Shown: positions 1 to 9,169, counted from the stretch's first letter. The stretch: 64,000 nucleotides of DNA from Fibrobacterota bacterium (GCA_023436205.1 JAEZKC010000117.1:133726-197725); one strand, 5' to 3'. The notes: generated from the letters alone by a model not told the origin. Translations and numbers: made by a program.

Positions 1-2
1 AA

Positions 3-653
3 CTTGAGGAAATCACCCTCAAACTCCGCGACTCACTCTCTGCCCTTAGAGAAGAGGCTCCGGTCGCTAAAACAGCCTCTAAATCAGCCTTTACTGAACA
101 GTTTGGTTTTAAACCCAGAAGCACCTTTGACTGGATCATCATCGCTATAGGTTCTCTTGCGCTTCTCTCAGCCATTCTGCTTCTTCTGGGAATTATCGGC
201 AGAGCCCGGAAAAAGAAGAAAAAGCACTACACTTTTTCCCGCAAGCTGGAACCAGTTGTCGAGCACCGGGAATTCAGCAGGCCGGAACCTGAGCTTCCGA
301 AATACACTCCCGGCATTACCCAAAGCAGAATCAAAATCCCCGAATCCGGCAAACTGAAACCGCAGTCATCTGAAATTGAGAGCGAAGTGCAGCCGGAACA
401 GGATCCGGTCTATAACCTTCGCCAGCGCATCTCGGAAACTCCCCCTCCCGAAGACACTCTCGGTTCATCTTCGCTCGTTGCAGATGAACCGATAACCCCT
501 GATTCAAGCTGTCATGATCACCCGATCTCTTTCAATGAAAAAGTGCTATCCGCCGCCCAGGAAGGGCTCAGCATTCAGGAAATTTCCCGCAGGTATCAGA
601 TCAGCACAGATCAGGTTTCATTGATTCTCAGAGTTGCCCGCCAGAAGAGTTGA
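3..653 (+). CDS. DUF6115-like membrane protein with C-terminal HTH (5' end outside window)
   Basis: The reading frame is open from the left edge, so the N-terminus is missing. The visible 216 residues have one transmembrane segment (near residues 47-67: WIIIAIGSLALLSAILLLLG) followed by a lysine-rich cytoplasmic stop-transfer patch, a long proline- and serine-rich linker, and a C-terminal helix-turn-helix-like stretch (AAQEGLSIQEISRRYQISTD). This membrane anchor plus terminal HTH resembles DUF6115 proteins, which commonly sit in flagellar gene clusters. The next genes downstream are flagellar, which supports that reading. The exact role of the family is not known, and DNA binding is only suggested by the motif. 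Confidence 0.6.
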   Translation, partial: LEEITLKLRDSLSALREEAPVAKTASKSAFTEQFGFKPRSTFDWIIIAIGSLALLSAILLLLGIIGRARKKKKKHYTFSRKLEPVVEHREFSRPEPELPKYTPGITQSRIKIPESGKLKPQSSEIESEVQPEQDPVYNLRQRISETPPPEDTLGSSSLVADEPITPDSSCHDHPISFNEKVLSAAQEGLSIQEISRRYQISTDQVSLILRVARQKS

Positions 654-744
654 ATACCGTTCCCGATCAAGTTGATGGGGAACTATGCCGATATATACAA
701 TGATATTGATCCTCTGACAATCTCCTTAACGATCGAAAACGCCC

Positions 745-3288
745 ATGATCCGGACTGTGCTCCATCAGACCCTGCCATCTTTGCAAAAAACTTCAGGACC
801 TGTTTTCAAGGCCACCGTGGCCGGAAGCATTGATGGAAACGGAACCTATCTTCTTAAAACTGATGGCAAGGAGATTACGGTTAAACTGAGTGCAGGCAAA
901 CTTGAGAGAGGTCAGAGTGTCCTTCTTAGCCCTTCTGAGGGTAAAATTGTCATTATAAACACCCCCGGTACAACCGAAGCGCGCGATCTGTTCCTCTATA
1001 CCGGAGATCAGAAGGGATTCCATTTTTCCGGCAACGGCAGCCCGGGATCAAGCCTGGTTACGGAAAGCGCCAACTTGAAGGAAGGTCTTTACAAGATAGA
1101 GTCAGCAGAACAGATCGCATATTTACTCAGTCAGGAAGATACGAAACAGATTTCAGAGCTTCAGTTTAAACCTGAAGCACTGCTTGTGCACTCATCAGGT
1201 ACCGCCGTGGCACTTGACAAGAACGCCTTGAAAGTTACAGTTGACGCCCTCAGTCGAGGATTTGAAAGCGAACTGCTAAAATCCCTTCCGGATTCTTTTC
1301 TGGAACGCATTCTTGATGAACGTGGAGCCCTGGATGTGGATGCGTTGAAACTGCTGGATGAAGAGCTTAAAAAAGCCGGCACCACGCAGATATCCCGCAT
1401 CTCTGAATCGCAGCTGGAAAAACTCGCACAATGGATAAATCTCGCTCTGGACAAACCACAACTCGCCTCGACTCTTGCTCAAAGAGTACCACTGCTGCTG
1501 GCACAGGAAATCCCTTTAACTATTAATCAGCTAAGAACAGTGAACCCTCTTTTTCAGATCTCCTCTGAACAGTTCTTTCTCACCGATGCGGCTTTTGAAG
1601 CAAACGCACCGGATATTCTCCTTGAGAAACTTTACAACCTAATAGGGTACAACAGAGAATCAGCTGGCAATCTCGAAAACGGTAATCTTAAACAAGCGCT
1701 GATTGACCTTTTAAGCAGAGTTGATCTTTCAGCTCCGGTATCTGCAGAGAAATTGGCTGCTGAACTTACTGAGGGATTGGGCAAGCTCTCCACGCTTGAA
1801 CTTGGAAACCTCCATGCGATAGTCGCATCCTCTGCAGAAACGCTTTCTGCGGAGATAGTTTCCTCGGAAATTCCGGAAATACAATTCCCCTTTTCCAGAC
1901 AAGATGTAGCTAAAGCCATTGAGAATCTTATTCAGAGCGTGCATGATAAAAAGGGCCATATCGAATTCGACAAGCAGATCAGTTCCATTATCTCGATGAT
2001 TAGCAGGGTAAGCGAACAGCAGTTGACGACAGATGACAAAAGTAAACTGATCAGCAATTTGAATAATCTGGCTGAAAGCCTCAAATCCATTGTTTCAGAA
2101 AACAATCCGGTTGGAGTTATATCCGCAGTTCGGATTCTCAATCTTATCAGCACTTCAGGAAAAACTGCCCTTGAAATACTCACCAGCAGCGGTCAGAAAA
2201 TGGAATTGCCGGAGGTACTTTTTCAGAGAATTGCCTCTCTCGATGCTCAGTTTCCAATTGATAAAAACCAGATGTTCCAGGAACTGCAATCCGCGCGCAC
2301 CTCGCTTAATTCTCTGATCGAAGATGCAGGAGCTAAAAAGCAAAGCGATGCCAGCATGATCTTTGGTGAATTCAATAAATTGTCATCTACACTGAATAAG
2401 CTGCAGGCATCATTTGCGGAGGCGATTTCATTTCTTGATTTCCCCTCGCGTATCTCTCCACTGAGTAGTGACTCTATTCCGGACATTCAGTTAAAACTAA
2501 TTGCGATGCGCTCTGAATTGCTGACTCAGGCATCAAAATCCCTTCAGAACATGTTTTCAACTGTTCAGGATCTGCAACTGTTTACTGAACAGTTCAGAAC
2601 CGGCCGGGTGTTAAGCAGTGCCGAAGACGCCCTGCTTAAGATAGGTGAAAGTCTAGCCCGATCAGCACAGGAGAATGGTGATAAACTCATGCATAAGCTG
2701 AAAGAACTAGTCAGCGACTTCAGTCAGCTTCAACTCGATGGCTCCTCTATGAAAGATGAGCCTGCTCTTTCCAGACACCAGACAGCGGCACTGCTCCAGG
2801 GGTCCTCAGACAGCACCAAACTTAATGTGCAGAATCTGCTGAATCGCCTGGAAAGTCTTCAGCTGCTCTCTTCTTCAACCAGCACAAAATTCGGGGAACA
2901 GCAGATAATTTCTCTCCCGGTCAAAATTGGACAGGAGTGGACTGAACTGCAGGTAAAGCTGGTAAAAGAACATCGGACAAAGCAGGTGCATGCGGCAGCC
3001 AAGAACATTTCTGTCTATCTCTCGGTTTCGCCATCAACCCTTGGGGACATTTCGGTCCATCTGGATTTCAAACCACCCACTCAGGTGCGGCTCTCTTTTC
3101 AGTTTGAACGACCACAGGTGAAGCAATGGTTTAGAAGTCAGTCTGAAGGTATACGAAACATGCTTACCGGATTAGGCCTTACACCCACTGGGATGGAGTT
3201 CCAGAGTCGGCGTCCATCCGCAGAGACTCAAAAAAATGTAAACCGCTCGAAAACATCTGTGGAACAGGGTGTGGATTTAAAAGTATAA
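745..3288 (+). CDS. fliK: FliK-like flagellar hook-length control protein
   Basis: An 847-residue protein, long for FliK (usually 350-600). The last roughly 100 residues, before a basic tail, look like the Flg_hook C-terminal domain: a run of beta strands containing LPVKIGQEWTELQVKL, LGDISVHLDF and VRLSFQFERPQVKQWF, then RNMLTGLGL. In the family this domain contacts FlhB and switches export from hook to filament substrates. The N-terminal 70 residues look like a small beta domain, and the middle (about 130-700) is mostly helical and low in recognisable motifs, as expected for a molecular ruler. It lies between a DUF6115-like gene and an FlhB C-terminal homologue. The assignment rests on the C-terminal domain and on context. 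Confidence 0.7.
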   Translation: MIRTVLHQTLPSLQKTSGPVFKATVAGSIDGNGTYLLKTDGKEITVKLSAGKLERGQSVLLSPSEGKIVIINTPGTTEARDLFLYTGDQKGFHFSGNGSPGSSLVTESANLKEGLYKIESAEQIAYLLSQEDTKQISELQFKPEALLVHSSGTAVALDKNALKVTVDALSRGFESELLKSLPDSFLERILDERGALDVDALKLLDEELKKAGTTQISRISESQLEKLAQWINLALDKPQLASTLAQRVPLLLAQEIPLTINQLRTVNPLFQISSEQFFLTDAAFEANAPDILLEKLYNLIGYNRESAGNLENGNLKQALIDLLSRVDLSAPVSAEKLAAELTEGLGKLSTLELGNLHAIVASSAETLSAEIVSSEIPEIQFPFSRQDVAKAIENLIQSVHDKKGHIEFDKQISSIISMISRVSEQQLTTDDKSKLISNLNNLAESLKSIVSENNPVGVISAVRILNLISTSGKTALEILTSSGQKMELPEVLFQRIASLDAQFPIDKNQMFQELQSARTSLNSLIEDAGAKKQSDASMIFGEFNKLSSTLNKLQASFAEAISFLDFPSRISPLSSDSIPDIQLKLIAMRSELLTQASKSLQNMFSTVQDLQLFTEQFRTGRVLSSAEDALLKIGESLARSAQENGDKLMHKLKELVSDFSQLQLDGSSMKDEPALSRHQTAALLQGSSDSTKLNVQNLLNRLESLQLLSSSTSTKFGEQQIISLPVKIGQEWTELQVKLVKEHRTKQVHAAAKNISVYLSVSPSTLGDISVHLDFKPPTQVRLSFQFERPQVKQWFRSQSEGIRNMLTGLGLTPTGMEFQSRRPSAETQKNVNRSKTSVEQGVDLKV

Positions 3289-3322
3289 TTAAGAATCGGT
3301 CGGCAATGGCCTGAGAGGTAAT

Positions 3323-3607
3323 GTGAGCAACAAAAAAAGAGTCCGTGATACAGCTGTGGCCCTTAAATACAAGGACGGAGAAGACAACGCTCCCAGGGTG
3401 GTCGCAAAAGGATACGGAATCACTGCCGAAAAGATCAGGGAGATCGCTAAAGAAAAGGGAATTCCTGTAACCCGGGATGATGCTTTAGCGGAGGTGCTTT
3501 CACAAATAGAGCTGGATCGGGAAATCCCTCCCCCTCTGTATGCCGCCGTGGCGGAAATTCTTGCAATGGTGTATAAAGCCAACAACGCGATAGGGCAGCA
3601 AAAATAG
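3323..3607 (+). CDS. FlhB C-terminal domain homologue (FhlB/YlqH-type)
   Basis: A 94-residue protein matching the cytoplasmic C-terminal domain of the export switch protein FlhB: AVALKYKDGEDNAPRVVAKG, then the helix pattern of residues entering IREIAKEKGIPVTRD and LYAAVAEILAMVY. The autocleavage motif NPTH of full FlhB and all membrane segments are absent, as in the free-standing FhlB/YlqH proteins. The start is GTG at 3323, preceded by GAGAGG. It lies 34 bp downstream of the fliK-like gene. The family is thought to assist or replace the FlhB switch domain in flagellar type III export. Confidence 0.8.
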   Translation: MSNKKRVRDTAVALKYKDGEDNAPRVVAKGYGITAEKIREIAKEKGIPVTRDDALAEVLSQIELDREIPPPLYAAVAEILAMVYKANNAIGQQK

Positions 3608-4309
3608 ATGAATCTCTTTAAAACAGTTTTCTTGTCTATCTTAATACTCACACACAGCAGCTTTGCAGGCAATGTGGTCTTTTTAGGACTGAGTGGTCCC
3701 GAAGCTCCATCCATTGAGGAAAGTTTTGAAACGCTGCTCAGGGAACAGTGGTCCACCTCCTCAGACTACAAACTGGCAGACTACATTGAGTGTCAGCGCT
3801 ATAAGGAAAAAATCCGTTTTGAAGAATACCCCACCGTCTCTGTGGAACTGCTGAAGAAGCTTGCACCCTATACTCCCGATTCATCCCTGCTTGTATGGGG
3901 AAAGATAAAAGAACTGAAACTTTGGCCGGAACGAAGGCTGCTATGCTTCTCCAGAATAAAGGCGGAAATCACCATAAGCTACACGTTATACAATCTGGCC
4001 AATTCAACTGTAGCTTACAGTGGTGAGGTCAAAGCCAGTTCCTGGAAAAACAAGGGATTAATCCTTTTTAACCCGGTGCAGAGGGCTGTGCACATTTCCG
4101 CCATCGACCGTGCGGAACTCACAGAAAAGCTTCAGGCGGATGCTGCGAGAGCTTCGGGAAAACTGATTGCCCTGGTTATCAGGAGCACCAAATTCCCTGA
4201 AACCAAATCTGAACCGGATACCAAAATCGAAACATACAAAGTCCCCTCTTCCACCGATATTTTTACTGAACCCAAAGTGGAGAAGGCGGACAGCTCCAAA
4301 AATCGTTAA
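3608..4309 (+). CDS. Secreted protein of unknown function in the flagellar cluster
   Basis: A 233-residue protein with a clear Sec signal peptide (MNLFKTVFLSILILTHSSFA, cleavage after SFA). The start codon directly follows the stop of the FlhB-like gene, so translational coupling is likely. The mature part contains beta-rich sequence around residues 95-150 (SLLVWGKIKELKLWPERR, then ISYTLYNLANSTVAYSGEVK), which looks like the domain of periplasmic accessory proteins that evaluate a 'curli/flagellar' type beta fold, but I cannot place it in a named family. The last 40 residues are charged and proline/serine-rich. A periplasmic role linked to flagella is inferred only from position. Confidence 0.7.
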   Translation: MNLFKTVFLSILILTHSSFAGNVVFLGLSGPEAPSIEESFETLLREQWSTSSDYKLADYIECQRYKEKIRFEEYPTVSVELLKKLAPYTPDSSLLVWGKIKELKLWPERRLLCFSRIKAEITISYTLYNLANSTVAYSGEVKASSWKNKGLILFNPVQRAVHISAIDRAELTEKLQADAARASGKLIALVIRSTKFPETKSEPDTKIETYKVPSSTDIFTEPKVEKADSSKNR

Positions 4310-4381
4310 ATTGAACGAAGGAGGGGGCAAATATTTGTGATTATGGCGATTTGTGATTATATTTGAAAGTTAGCCTTTAAT

Positions 4382-4387
4382 TATAAT
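4382..4387 (+). promoter_or_regulatory. Possible -10 element (TATAAT) ahead of the partner-switching cassette
   Basis: A perfect TATAAT lies 48 bp before the ATG at 4435, in an AT-rich intergenic stretch of 125 bp after the flagellar genes. A TTGAAA is only 13 bp upstream, which is too short for a standard -35 spacing, so only the -10 is convincing. It marks a plausible start of a new transcription unit. Confidence 0.35.
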
Positions 4388-4434
4388 AATGAATATCCAG
4401 CTAAACCAAAGCGCAACAGAGCGGGAGAGGCACT

Positions 4435-4770
4435 ATGGGTGAACTTGGCTCATATAAGAATGTGTTTGATGATCAGACCGAGTTTAACAAACTTCACGAT
4501 CTGATCCTCAGCGCCATACAGGAATTTTCCGTCTATCGTAAGGGAAACCTCACCTATGGTGAGATCATGTTTGTGATGGAGTGCATCCTGGACAATATGC
4601 GCGGCACATCGGAGAAAGATGCTCAGTCTCAGGCAAATATCAAGGGGCTTGCCGAAGCGCCCTCATTTACAACACTGTTGTCTATTACGGCCAGACTGGT
4701 TGAAACCATGGTCAAAAAGGGTATGATCGGATCGGATGATGAAGCGTTCATCCTGCACGGTGATCACTAA
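4435..4770 (+). CDS. Small conserved-looking protein upstream of anti-sigma cassette
   Basis: A 111-residue soluble protein, predicted mainly helical, with no signal peptide, no cysteines and no motif that I recognise. It is preceded by GGGAGAGGCACT just before the ATG. It begins the run of genes at 4435-6460 that encode HATPase and STAS proteins; the spacing of about 50 bp to the next gene suggests one transcript. A role with the partner-switching proteins is possible but not shown by the sequence. Confidence 0.65.
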   Translation: MGELGSYKNVFDDQTEFNKLHDLILSAIQEFSVYRKGNLTYGEIMFVMECILDNMRGTSEKDAQSQANIKGLAEAPSFTTLLSITARLVETMVKKGMIGSDDEAFILHGDH

Positions 4771-4818
4771 TTCAGTGCAGATGTATGCGGTTTCAGTAAA
4801 GAAAGGTTGTATCCGAAA

Positions 4819-5274
4819 ATGGATTTAGAATTCCCGTACAAGATTACTTTGAAAATTCCCGGCGATCTGGAGTACATTCCTGCAATCAGGAAATTCGTGT
4901 CAGAGGTGCTGCAGGTCTCAGGGTTCAGTTCAAAGTTCGCCTTCCGCTCAGAGATCATCGTGGATGAGATCTGCAACAATGCAGTTTCCTACGGCTCCGA
5001 TGGGCAAAATGATTCGGAAGTGGAGCTTGTCTGTGAAATATATCAGGATAGGATCGAACTGATTATCAAAGATAAGGGCGGCAAATCAGTCAATACAGAA
5101 AAACTGAAAAAGTCCATCGAACAGAAAGGCGATACCGAGCATGTGGATCAGCTTGGGCTCGGTCTTGAAATAGTGAAAATGCTTTCTGAGAAGATAGAAC
5201 TGGAAGTTGACGAAAACAATGTTACTTCCATTCATGTTGTGCGCAAGCGAGAAACAGTAAACCAGCCCGGATGA
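4819..5274 (+). CDS. Anti-sigma factor serine kinase-like HATPase (RsbW/SpoIIAB type)
   Basis: A 151-residue GHKL ATPase. The N-box is visible as EIIVDEICNNAVSYGS (about residues 48-63) and the G2-type box as QLGLGLEIVKMLSE near residue 115. In RsbW/SpoIIAB proteins this fold binds a sigma factor and phosphorylates a serine of a STAS-domain antagonist. An upstream in-frame TTG at 4807 would add four residues; ATG at 4819 is preferred, with AAAGG 12 bp ahead, though the spacing is not ideal. Two more genes of the same partner-switching type follow. No cognate sigma factor or PP2C phosphatase is in the window. Confidence 0.85.
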   Translation: MDLEFPYKITLKIPGDLEYIPAIRKFVSEVLQVSGFSSKFAFRSEIIVDEICNNAVSYGSDGQNDSEVELVCEIYQDRIELIIKDKGGKSVNTEKLKKSIEQKGDTEHVDQLGLGLEIVKMLSEKIELEVDENNVTSIHVVRKRETVNQPG

Positions 5275-5289
5275 TTCAGTACTCAGCAG

Positions 5290-6102
5290 ATGGAAAGAAG
5301 CATGGAAGAGAAGACATTGCGAATGGAAACTGTGGCTGACCCGGTCGGTCCGGAAGTAATGATACTGAAAGTTGACGGTGATTTGGATTCCTCCAGTATC
5401 ACCATGTTGTCCAGCTTTATCGATAAGATAATCGCTGAAAACCGGAATTATGTCATAGCCGATCTTGCAGGAGCGACCTCCATGTGCTCTGCAGCATTGG
5501 GCGAGTTCATGGGCTGCCGAAAACGTCTTGCCGAAAACGGCGGAGATCTGGTTTTCAGTGGTTTGAACAGATCGATTCGATCAAAGCTCAACCTTATGGG
5601 AGCCAACAAAATCTTCTCCTTCCACTCAGACATCAGATCTGCAGTTAATTCATACAAGTGGCGTTACAAAAATCATAGTGAAACGCTTTCGATAACTTTT
5701 CCCTCCAACCTGAAGCTGGTCCCCCCGATCCGGCAGCTCGCAAGCAGGATCGTCAAGCAGAAAGGGTACAGCGGTCGCGATGCATTCAGAATCGAAACAA
5801 TCGTCGATGAAGTCTGCAACAACGCGGTTGAACATGGTTTGAAGGGCAAAGATCTGGAAGTATCGGTTAGGATAAAAATCGATCGTGAAAAAGTGGAACT
5901 GAGCGTAATCAATGTAAGTGATCCGGAAAAAATATCTGCCCTCAGGGCGCTTCTCAAGCCAGCTGCCGACTCCATGCATATCGGCACGGATCAGAAACGC
6001 GGGCGCGGACTGGCATTGATCAGGATGCTCTCCAATGATATGTCGGTCGATATCAATGATAATGGAACAAGTGTGCGTGTTACAAAATTAAGAGAGGAAT
6101 GA
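5290..6102 (+). CDS. Fused STAS domain + RsbW-like HATPase
   Basis: A 270-residue two-domain protein. Residues about 10-115 form a STAS domain (LKVDGDLDSSSITMLSSFID; YVIADLAGATSMCSAALGEF), and residues about 125-270 form a GHKL ATPase with N-box ETIVDEVCNNAVEHG and G2-type box KRGRGLALIRMLS. In the STAS part the position that is normally the phosphorylated serine lies in the TSMCSAALG segment. A fusion of antagonist and kinase in one chain is less common than separate RsbV and RsbW. Two ATG codons (5290 and 5302) are possible; the second is preceded by a weak AAGAAG. It sits between a free HATPase and a free STAS gene, so it may integrate two partner switches. Confidence 0.85.
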   Translation: MERSMEEKTLRMETVADPVGPEVMILKVDGDLDSSSITMLSSFIDKIIAENRNYVIADLAGATSMCSAALGEFMGCRKRLAENGGDLVFSGLNRSIRSKLNLMGANKIFSFHSDIRSAVNSYKWRYKNHSETLSITFPSNLKLVPPIRQLASRIVKQKGYSGRDAFRIETIVDEVCNNAVEHGLKGKDLEVSVRIKIDREKVELSVINVSDPEKISALRALLKPAADSMHIGTDQKRGRGLALIRMLSNDMSVDINDNGTSVRVTKLREE

Positions 6103-6103
6103 T

Positions 6104-6460
6104 ATGGAAAGTCAGATCGATCTCACCTGCGAAGATATCCCTGGGAAAGCGGACGCCAAACTGCTCCGTTTTGTCGGTGACCTGGATGCCACCAATGTGG
6201 AGTCTGTCCTGGAACAGGTATGCAACTACTTCACAGATGGTATCGTTAACATTGTAGCGGACTTCAAAAAGTTGCGCTACGTCAACAGCACCGGTCTGGG
6301 CATTCTGCTCCATTTCAGCAAGTCTGCCAAGGAGAAGGGCGGCAGCTTCAAAATTGCAAATGTGAACGAGAATGTCTATGAGATCATTGAGATAATTGGA
6401 GCGACTTCGCTACTTGAAATCTATGATGAACTCGACGAGGCGGTCGCTGCTCTAAACTGA
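6104..6460 (+). CDS. STAS-domain anti-sigma factor antagonist (RsbV/SpoIIAA type)
   Basis: A 118-residue single STAS domain: LLRFVGDLDATNVESVLEQV then IVADFKKLRYVNSTGLGILL. The serine in YVNSTGLGIL is the position phosphorylated by RsbW-type kinases in characterised homologues. The ATG follows the stop of the fused STAS-HATPase gene by one base and has AGAGGA upstream, so the two are probably co-translated. It likely competes with the sigma factor for the HATPase encoded at 4819 or 5290. Confidence 0.88.
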   Translation: MESQIDLTCEDIPGKADAKLLRFVGDLDATNVESVLEQVCNYFTDGIVNIVADFKKLRYVNSTGLGILLHFSKSAKEKGGSFKIANVNENVYEIIEIIGATSLLEIYDELDEAVAALN

Positions 6461-6507
6461 GAAACCACTCAAACACATGCCACTATTCCGTTTTCAGAGG
6501 TTAATCG

Positions 6508-8175
6508 ATGAGAATCCATAAGGCCTACGCAGTACTGATTTTTGCTTCAGTTTTTGTAATGTGTCAGAAACAACAGGTCAAAGATCCTGTTGTCAAAGTC
6601 GGCAAAACCGTCATCAGCAAGGAGAGTTTCGAGGGATTCAAAGCCATTGCGGGCCAATACCCCTCTCCGCTGCCGTCTTTTTTCCCGGGTACACGCCCGC
6701 CAGTCACCTTCATGGTGGAATGCGAAGCTATCTATCAAGCCGGCAAGTCCAGAGACCTGCTGGATAAGATCAATGGCGGCGATGACTGGTCCTGGAAGAA
6801 AAGGTACGTGACATCTCTCCTTTACTTCGAACTGTTCGGAGACAATCTGGGCTTTACCGATAAGGAGCTCAAGGATTACTACACAGCCAATACTTCCCGC
6901 TTCACGGTCACTTCCAAAACCGGTGAGGGGAAGGATACCAGCTACACTCCAGATTTCGAAGGGGCAAAAAGGCAGGTTGCCGATCTGCTTTTCTATGAAA
7001 AGTTTAAACCCGATTCCCAGTTCATTGCCCGTATTGGCGAGCAGGCAAACGACAGTGCAGCACTGAGAAATCACTGGATCTACTCTGCACGAAGCAATCC
7101 TCCCGATTTCTTCCTTCGCCAACTCTATAAAACCAAATTCAACAGCGACCTCCCCGATTCGCTCAACCAGCTTGTCGGTGAAGGTAAAGCCATTTCCCAG
7201 AGGGATATGGATGTCATCCTTACCTGGGTTCCTGAAGACCGCCAGGAGATGCGCAAAGAGGATCTGGCGAAATGGCTTCTCAAGTGGAAACTGTTTTCAG
7301 AACAGGCCGTTTCTCTCGGACTGACAAGTCAGCCCAAGTACAACGAGATGCTCCACTGGGCATCAAGGATCAACTTTGCCAGCAAATATATCACTGAGAA
7401 AGTTATCCCCGCCATCCCCAAGGAAAATGTTACCGACACCACCCTGGCACTTCTCGCCTTTTACGACAAAATGGGAAAAGTAACAAGCCCATCTCCCGAG
7501 CGCCTTACTTCAGAACTCGAAAACATTGGCAAAGTCAGAACCTCTGCCAAAATTGACAGCGCCATCAGTGCCCTGCGCAATAAAGTGGGAATAACCTTCA
7601 TGCAGAGCGACTGGAAAGATGAGAAGAACGAAGATCCGGTAAAGCTCATTGCACAGGCAGACTCTCTCAGAGAAGCCAGCTCCAGCGGTGAAATCAATCA
7701 GGCGGAAGCCACAAAGCTCCTCAACCAGGCCGAGACTTTATACCGCACGCTGATGAACGATTTCGCATTCACCTCCGAAGGCAGACGCGCTCACAGTGAA
7801 ATGGCAAAGCTGCAGATTGACAAATTTCTCTCCAGACCTCAGCCGGAAAACTACCTCCTCGCATCGGCAGTCAATTACTACCGTAAAGGGCTCATGCTTG
7901 ATGCCGATAAGGAAAACAACTGCAACAGCTACTTCATGATTGGCTTTACCTACGATGAGCACATGAAGAACTTCGAGCTGGCTGAAGCAAATTACAAGTG
8001 GATTCTTCAGAACAGCCCCGAATGCGCCCTCTCCGGTGATGCCGAATTCATGATGCTTCACCTTGATGAACCCATGACCAGCATCGAGGAGATCCAGGGA
8101 CAGGCACTCAGACAGGGAAGAAAAATCGATTCCGAAGAAGATGTGGAAACTGAGCAGGTGGTTTCCAACGAATAA
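6508..8175 (+). CDS. Lipoprotein/secreted protein with SurA/PpiC-like N-terminus and TPR-like C-terminus
   Basis: A 555-residue exported protein. The N-terminus is hydrophobic and ends at MC (position 19) with a weak lipobox (FVMC), so a lipoprotein is possible. Residues about 25-150 resemble the SurA/PpiD chaperone N-domain: VVKVGKTVISKESFEGFKAI and later FTDKELKDYYTANTSRFTV. I do not see an intact parvulin active domain. The C-terminal third is helical with TPR-like units (NYYRKGLMLDADKE; FELAEANYKWILQNSPE). It follows the STAS gene by 47 bp and ends at a strong terminator. A role in outer-membrane protein folding is a reasonable guess but not certain. Confidence 0.7.
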   Translation: MRIHKAYAVLIFASVFVMCQKQQVKDPVVKVGKTVISKESFEGFKAIAGQYPSPLPSFFPGTRPPVTFMVECEAIYQAGKSRDLLDKINGGDDWSWKKRYVTSLLYFELFGDNLGFTDKELKDYYTANTSRFTVTSKTGEGKDTSYTPDFEGAKRQVADLLFYEKFKPDSQFIARIGEQANDSAALRNHWIYSARSNPPDFFLRQLYKTKFNSDLPDSLNQLVGEGKAISQRDMDVILTWVPEDRQEMRKEDLAKWLLKWKLFSEQAVSLGLTSQPKYNEMLHWASRINFASKYITEKVIPAIPKENVTDTTLALLAFYDKMGKVTSPSPERLTSELENIGKVRTSAKIDSAISALRNKVGITFMQSDWKDEKNEDPVKLIAQADSLREASSSGEINQAEATKLLNQAETLYRTLMNDFAFTSEGRRAHSEMAKLQIDKFLSRPQPENYLLASAVNYYRKGLMLDADKENNCNSYFMIGFTYDEHMKNFELAEANYKWILQNSPECALSGDAEFMMLHLDEPMTSIEEIQGQALRQGRKIDSEEDVETEQVVSNE

Positions 8176-8200
8176 GAATTCTTGAATAGTGAATTTCATA

Positions 8201-8229
8201 GGCTTGCTTCAATGGCAAGCCTTTTTTTT
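8201..8229 (+). terminator. Rho-independent terminator after the lipoprotein gene
   Basis: A 7-bp GC-rich stem GGCTTGC/GCAAGCC with a 7-nt loop, directly followed by eight or more T residues. It is 26 bp past the stop at 8175 and should end the transcript of the partner-switching cassette. Confidence 0.88.
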
Positions 8230-8257
8230 GTCCCGGTGGAAAAGAGTGGAAACAGAA

Positions 8258-9169
8258 TCAGAATGATTCGGCTGGTGTAGCAGCTTTTGGAAGGCAAATT
8301 TCCTGATATTTGCAGTTGCGACAGAGGCTCGATGGTGTGGGTGTAAAGCTGTCCATCTGCAGAGGGATATTCTCCTGTACATCCTTGCAGAAAGAACACA
8401 TCTCATCTGTCTGTGCCCGTATCTTCTGAAAAAATTCCTCCAGCTCCTGCTCTTTAAAGGAAATCTCCAGTTCATCGTAAACAGGATTCAGATAGACAAT
8501 CTTGGGGAAAATTCGGTTCCAGGGGATGCCAAAATTACTGTTGGCCGCCACCGAATAGCCCATTAACTGAGCGGTATGCTTCACCGGATCCCTGGCCCCG
8601 GTTTTCCAGTCAAGAATGTGAATCTCTTCCCCCACCGGGAAAAGAAAGTCCATCTTGCAGTACGCTTTGATACCGCTCAAACGGGTCTCTCCATAACCCG
8701 CCGGCTCGATCATCCAGTCGGTTCTGTTCGTGATCGCCTTCATGTAAAGCCAGCTGAAACAGGGGCTCTCTAAAAAATTTACAAGTGAAGATCTTACCTT
8801 CTGCTTTATTCTATTTACATCGATTGAGGAATACTGCTTGTAGTGCACCTCCAGGAATGTTTTGCGGGAAACATACTCCTCCGCTTTCTGATCGGCATAC
8901 TCCAGGAACTTTTCCTCATCGATTCTGCTGTCGGACTGCTGAAGCCTTCGCAGAAGCCTCTCCAGTACATCATGTACAATATTACCCACTTCCAGAGGAA
9001 CAGAGGTCAGGTCACGAAGCATAGTTAGTTTGTACTGAGGAACATCGGGTACATATCTGGAATAGTAGGTATAGAAATACTGCCGCTTGCACTTATCAAA
9101 AACTTCGTAGCGGGAGATTGACCACCCGAGGATCTTACTGAACGGAAACTGGGGGTACTGAATCGGCAT
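8258..9169 (-). CDS. PD-(D/E)XK nuclease with Cas4/AddB-like Fe-S cysteines
   Basis: A 303-residue RecB-family nuclease. Seen motifs are SISRYEVFDKCKRQYFYTYY at the N-terminus (first cluster cysteine), GNIVHDVLERLLRRL (the histidine motif), KMDFLFPVGEEIHILDWKTG with the catalytic D...DxK, QLMGYSVAA, and a C-terminal SSLCRNCKYQEIC that supplies the other three cysteines. This layout is that of Cas4/AddB-type nucleases carrying a 4Fe-4S cluster (PF12705-like). No cas genes or CRISPR array and no helicase partner are adjacent, so it is probably a stand-alone DNA repair nuclease. It converges on the lipoprotein gene. Confidence 0.85.
   Translation of the reverse strand: MPIQYPQFPFSKILGWSISRYEVFDKCKRQYFYTYYSRYVPDVPQYKLTMLRDLTSVPLEVGNIVHDVLERLLRRLQQSDSRIDEEKFLEYADQKAEEYVSRKTFLEVHYKQYSSIDVNRIKQKVRSSLVNFLESPCFSWLYMKAITNRTDWMIEPAGYGETRLSGIKAYCKMDFLFPVGEEIHILDWKTGARDPVKHTAQLMGYSVAANSNFGIPWNRIFPKIVYLNPVYDELEISFKEQELEEFFQKIRAQTDEMCSFCKDVQENIPLQMDSFTPTPSSLCRNCKYQEICLPKAATPAESF

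Noticed and set aside
6547..7122. 191-codon minus-strand ORF
   Set aside because: It is antisense to the lipoprotein gene at 6508, which has a better start, composition and domain evidence.
8258..9169. Cas4 of a CRISPR system
   Set aside because: Motifs are Cas4/AddB-like, but no cas1, cas2 or repeat array is present in the window.
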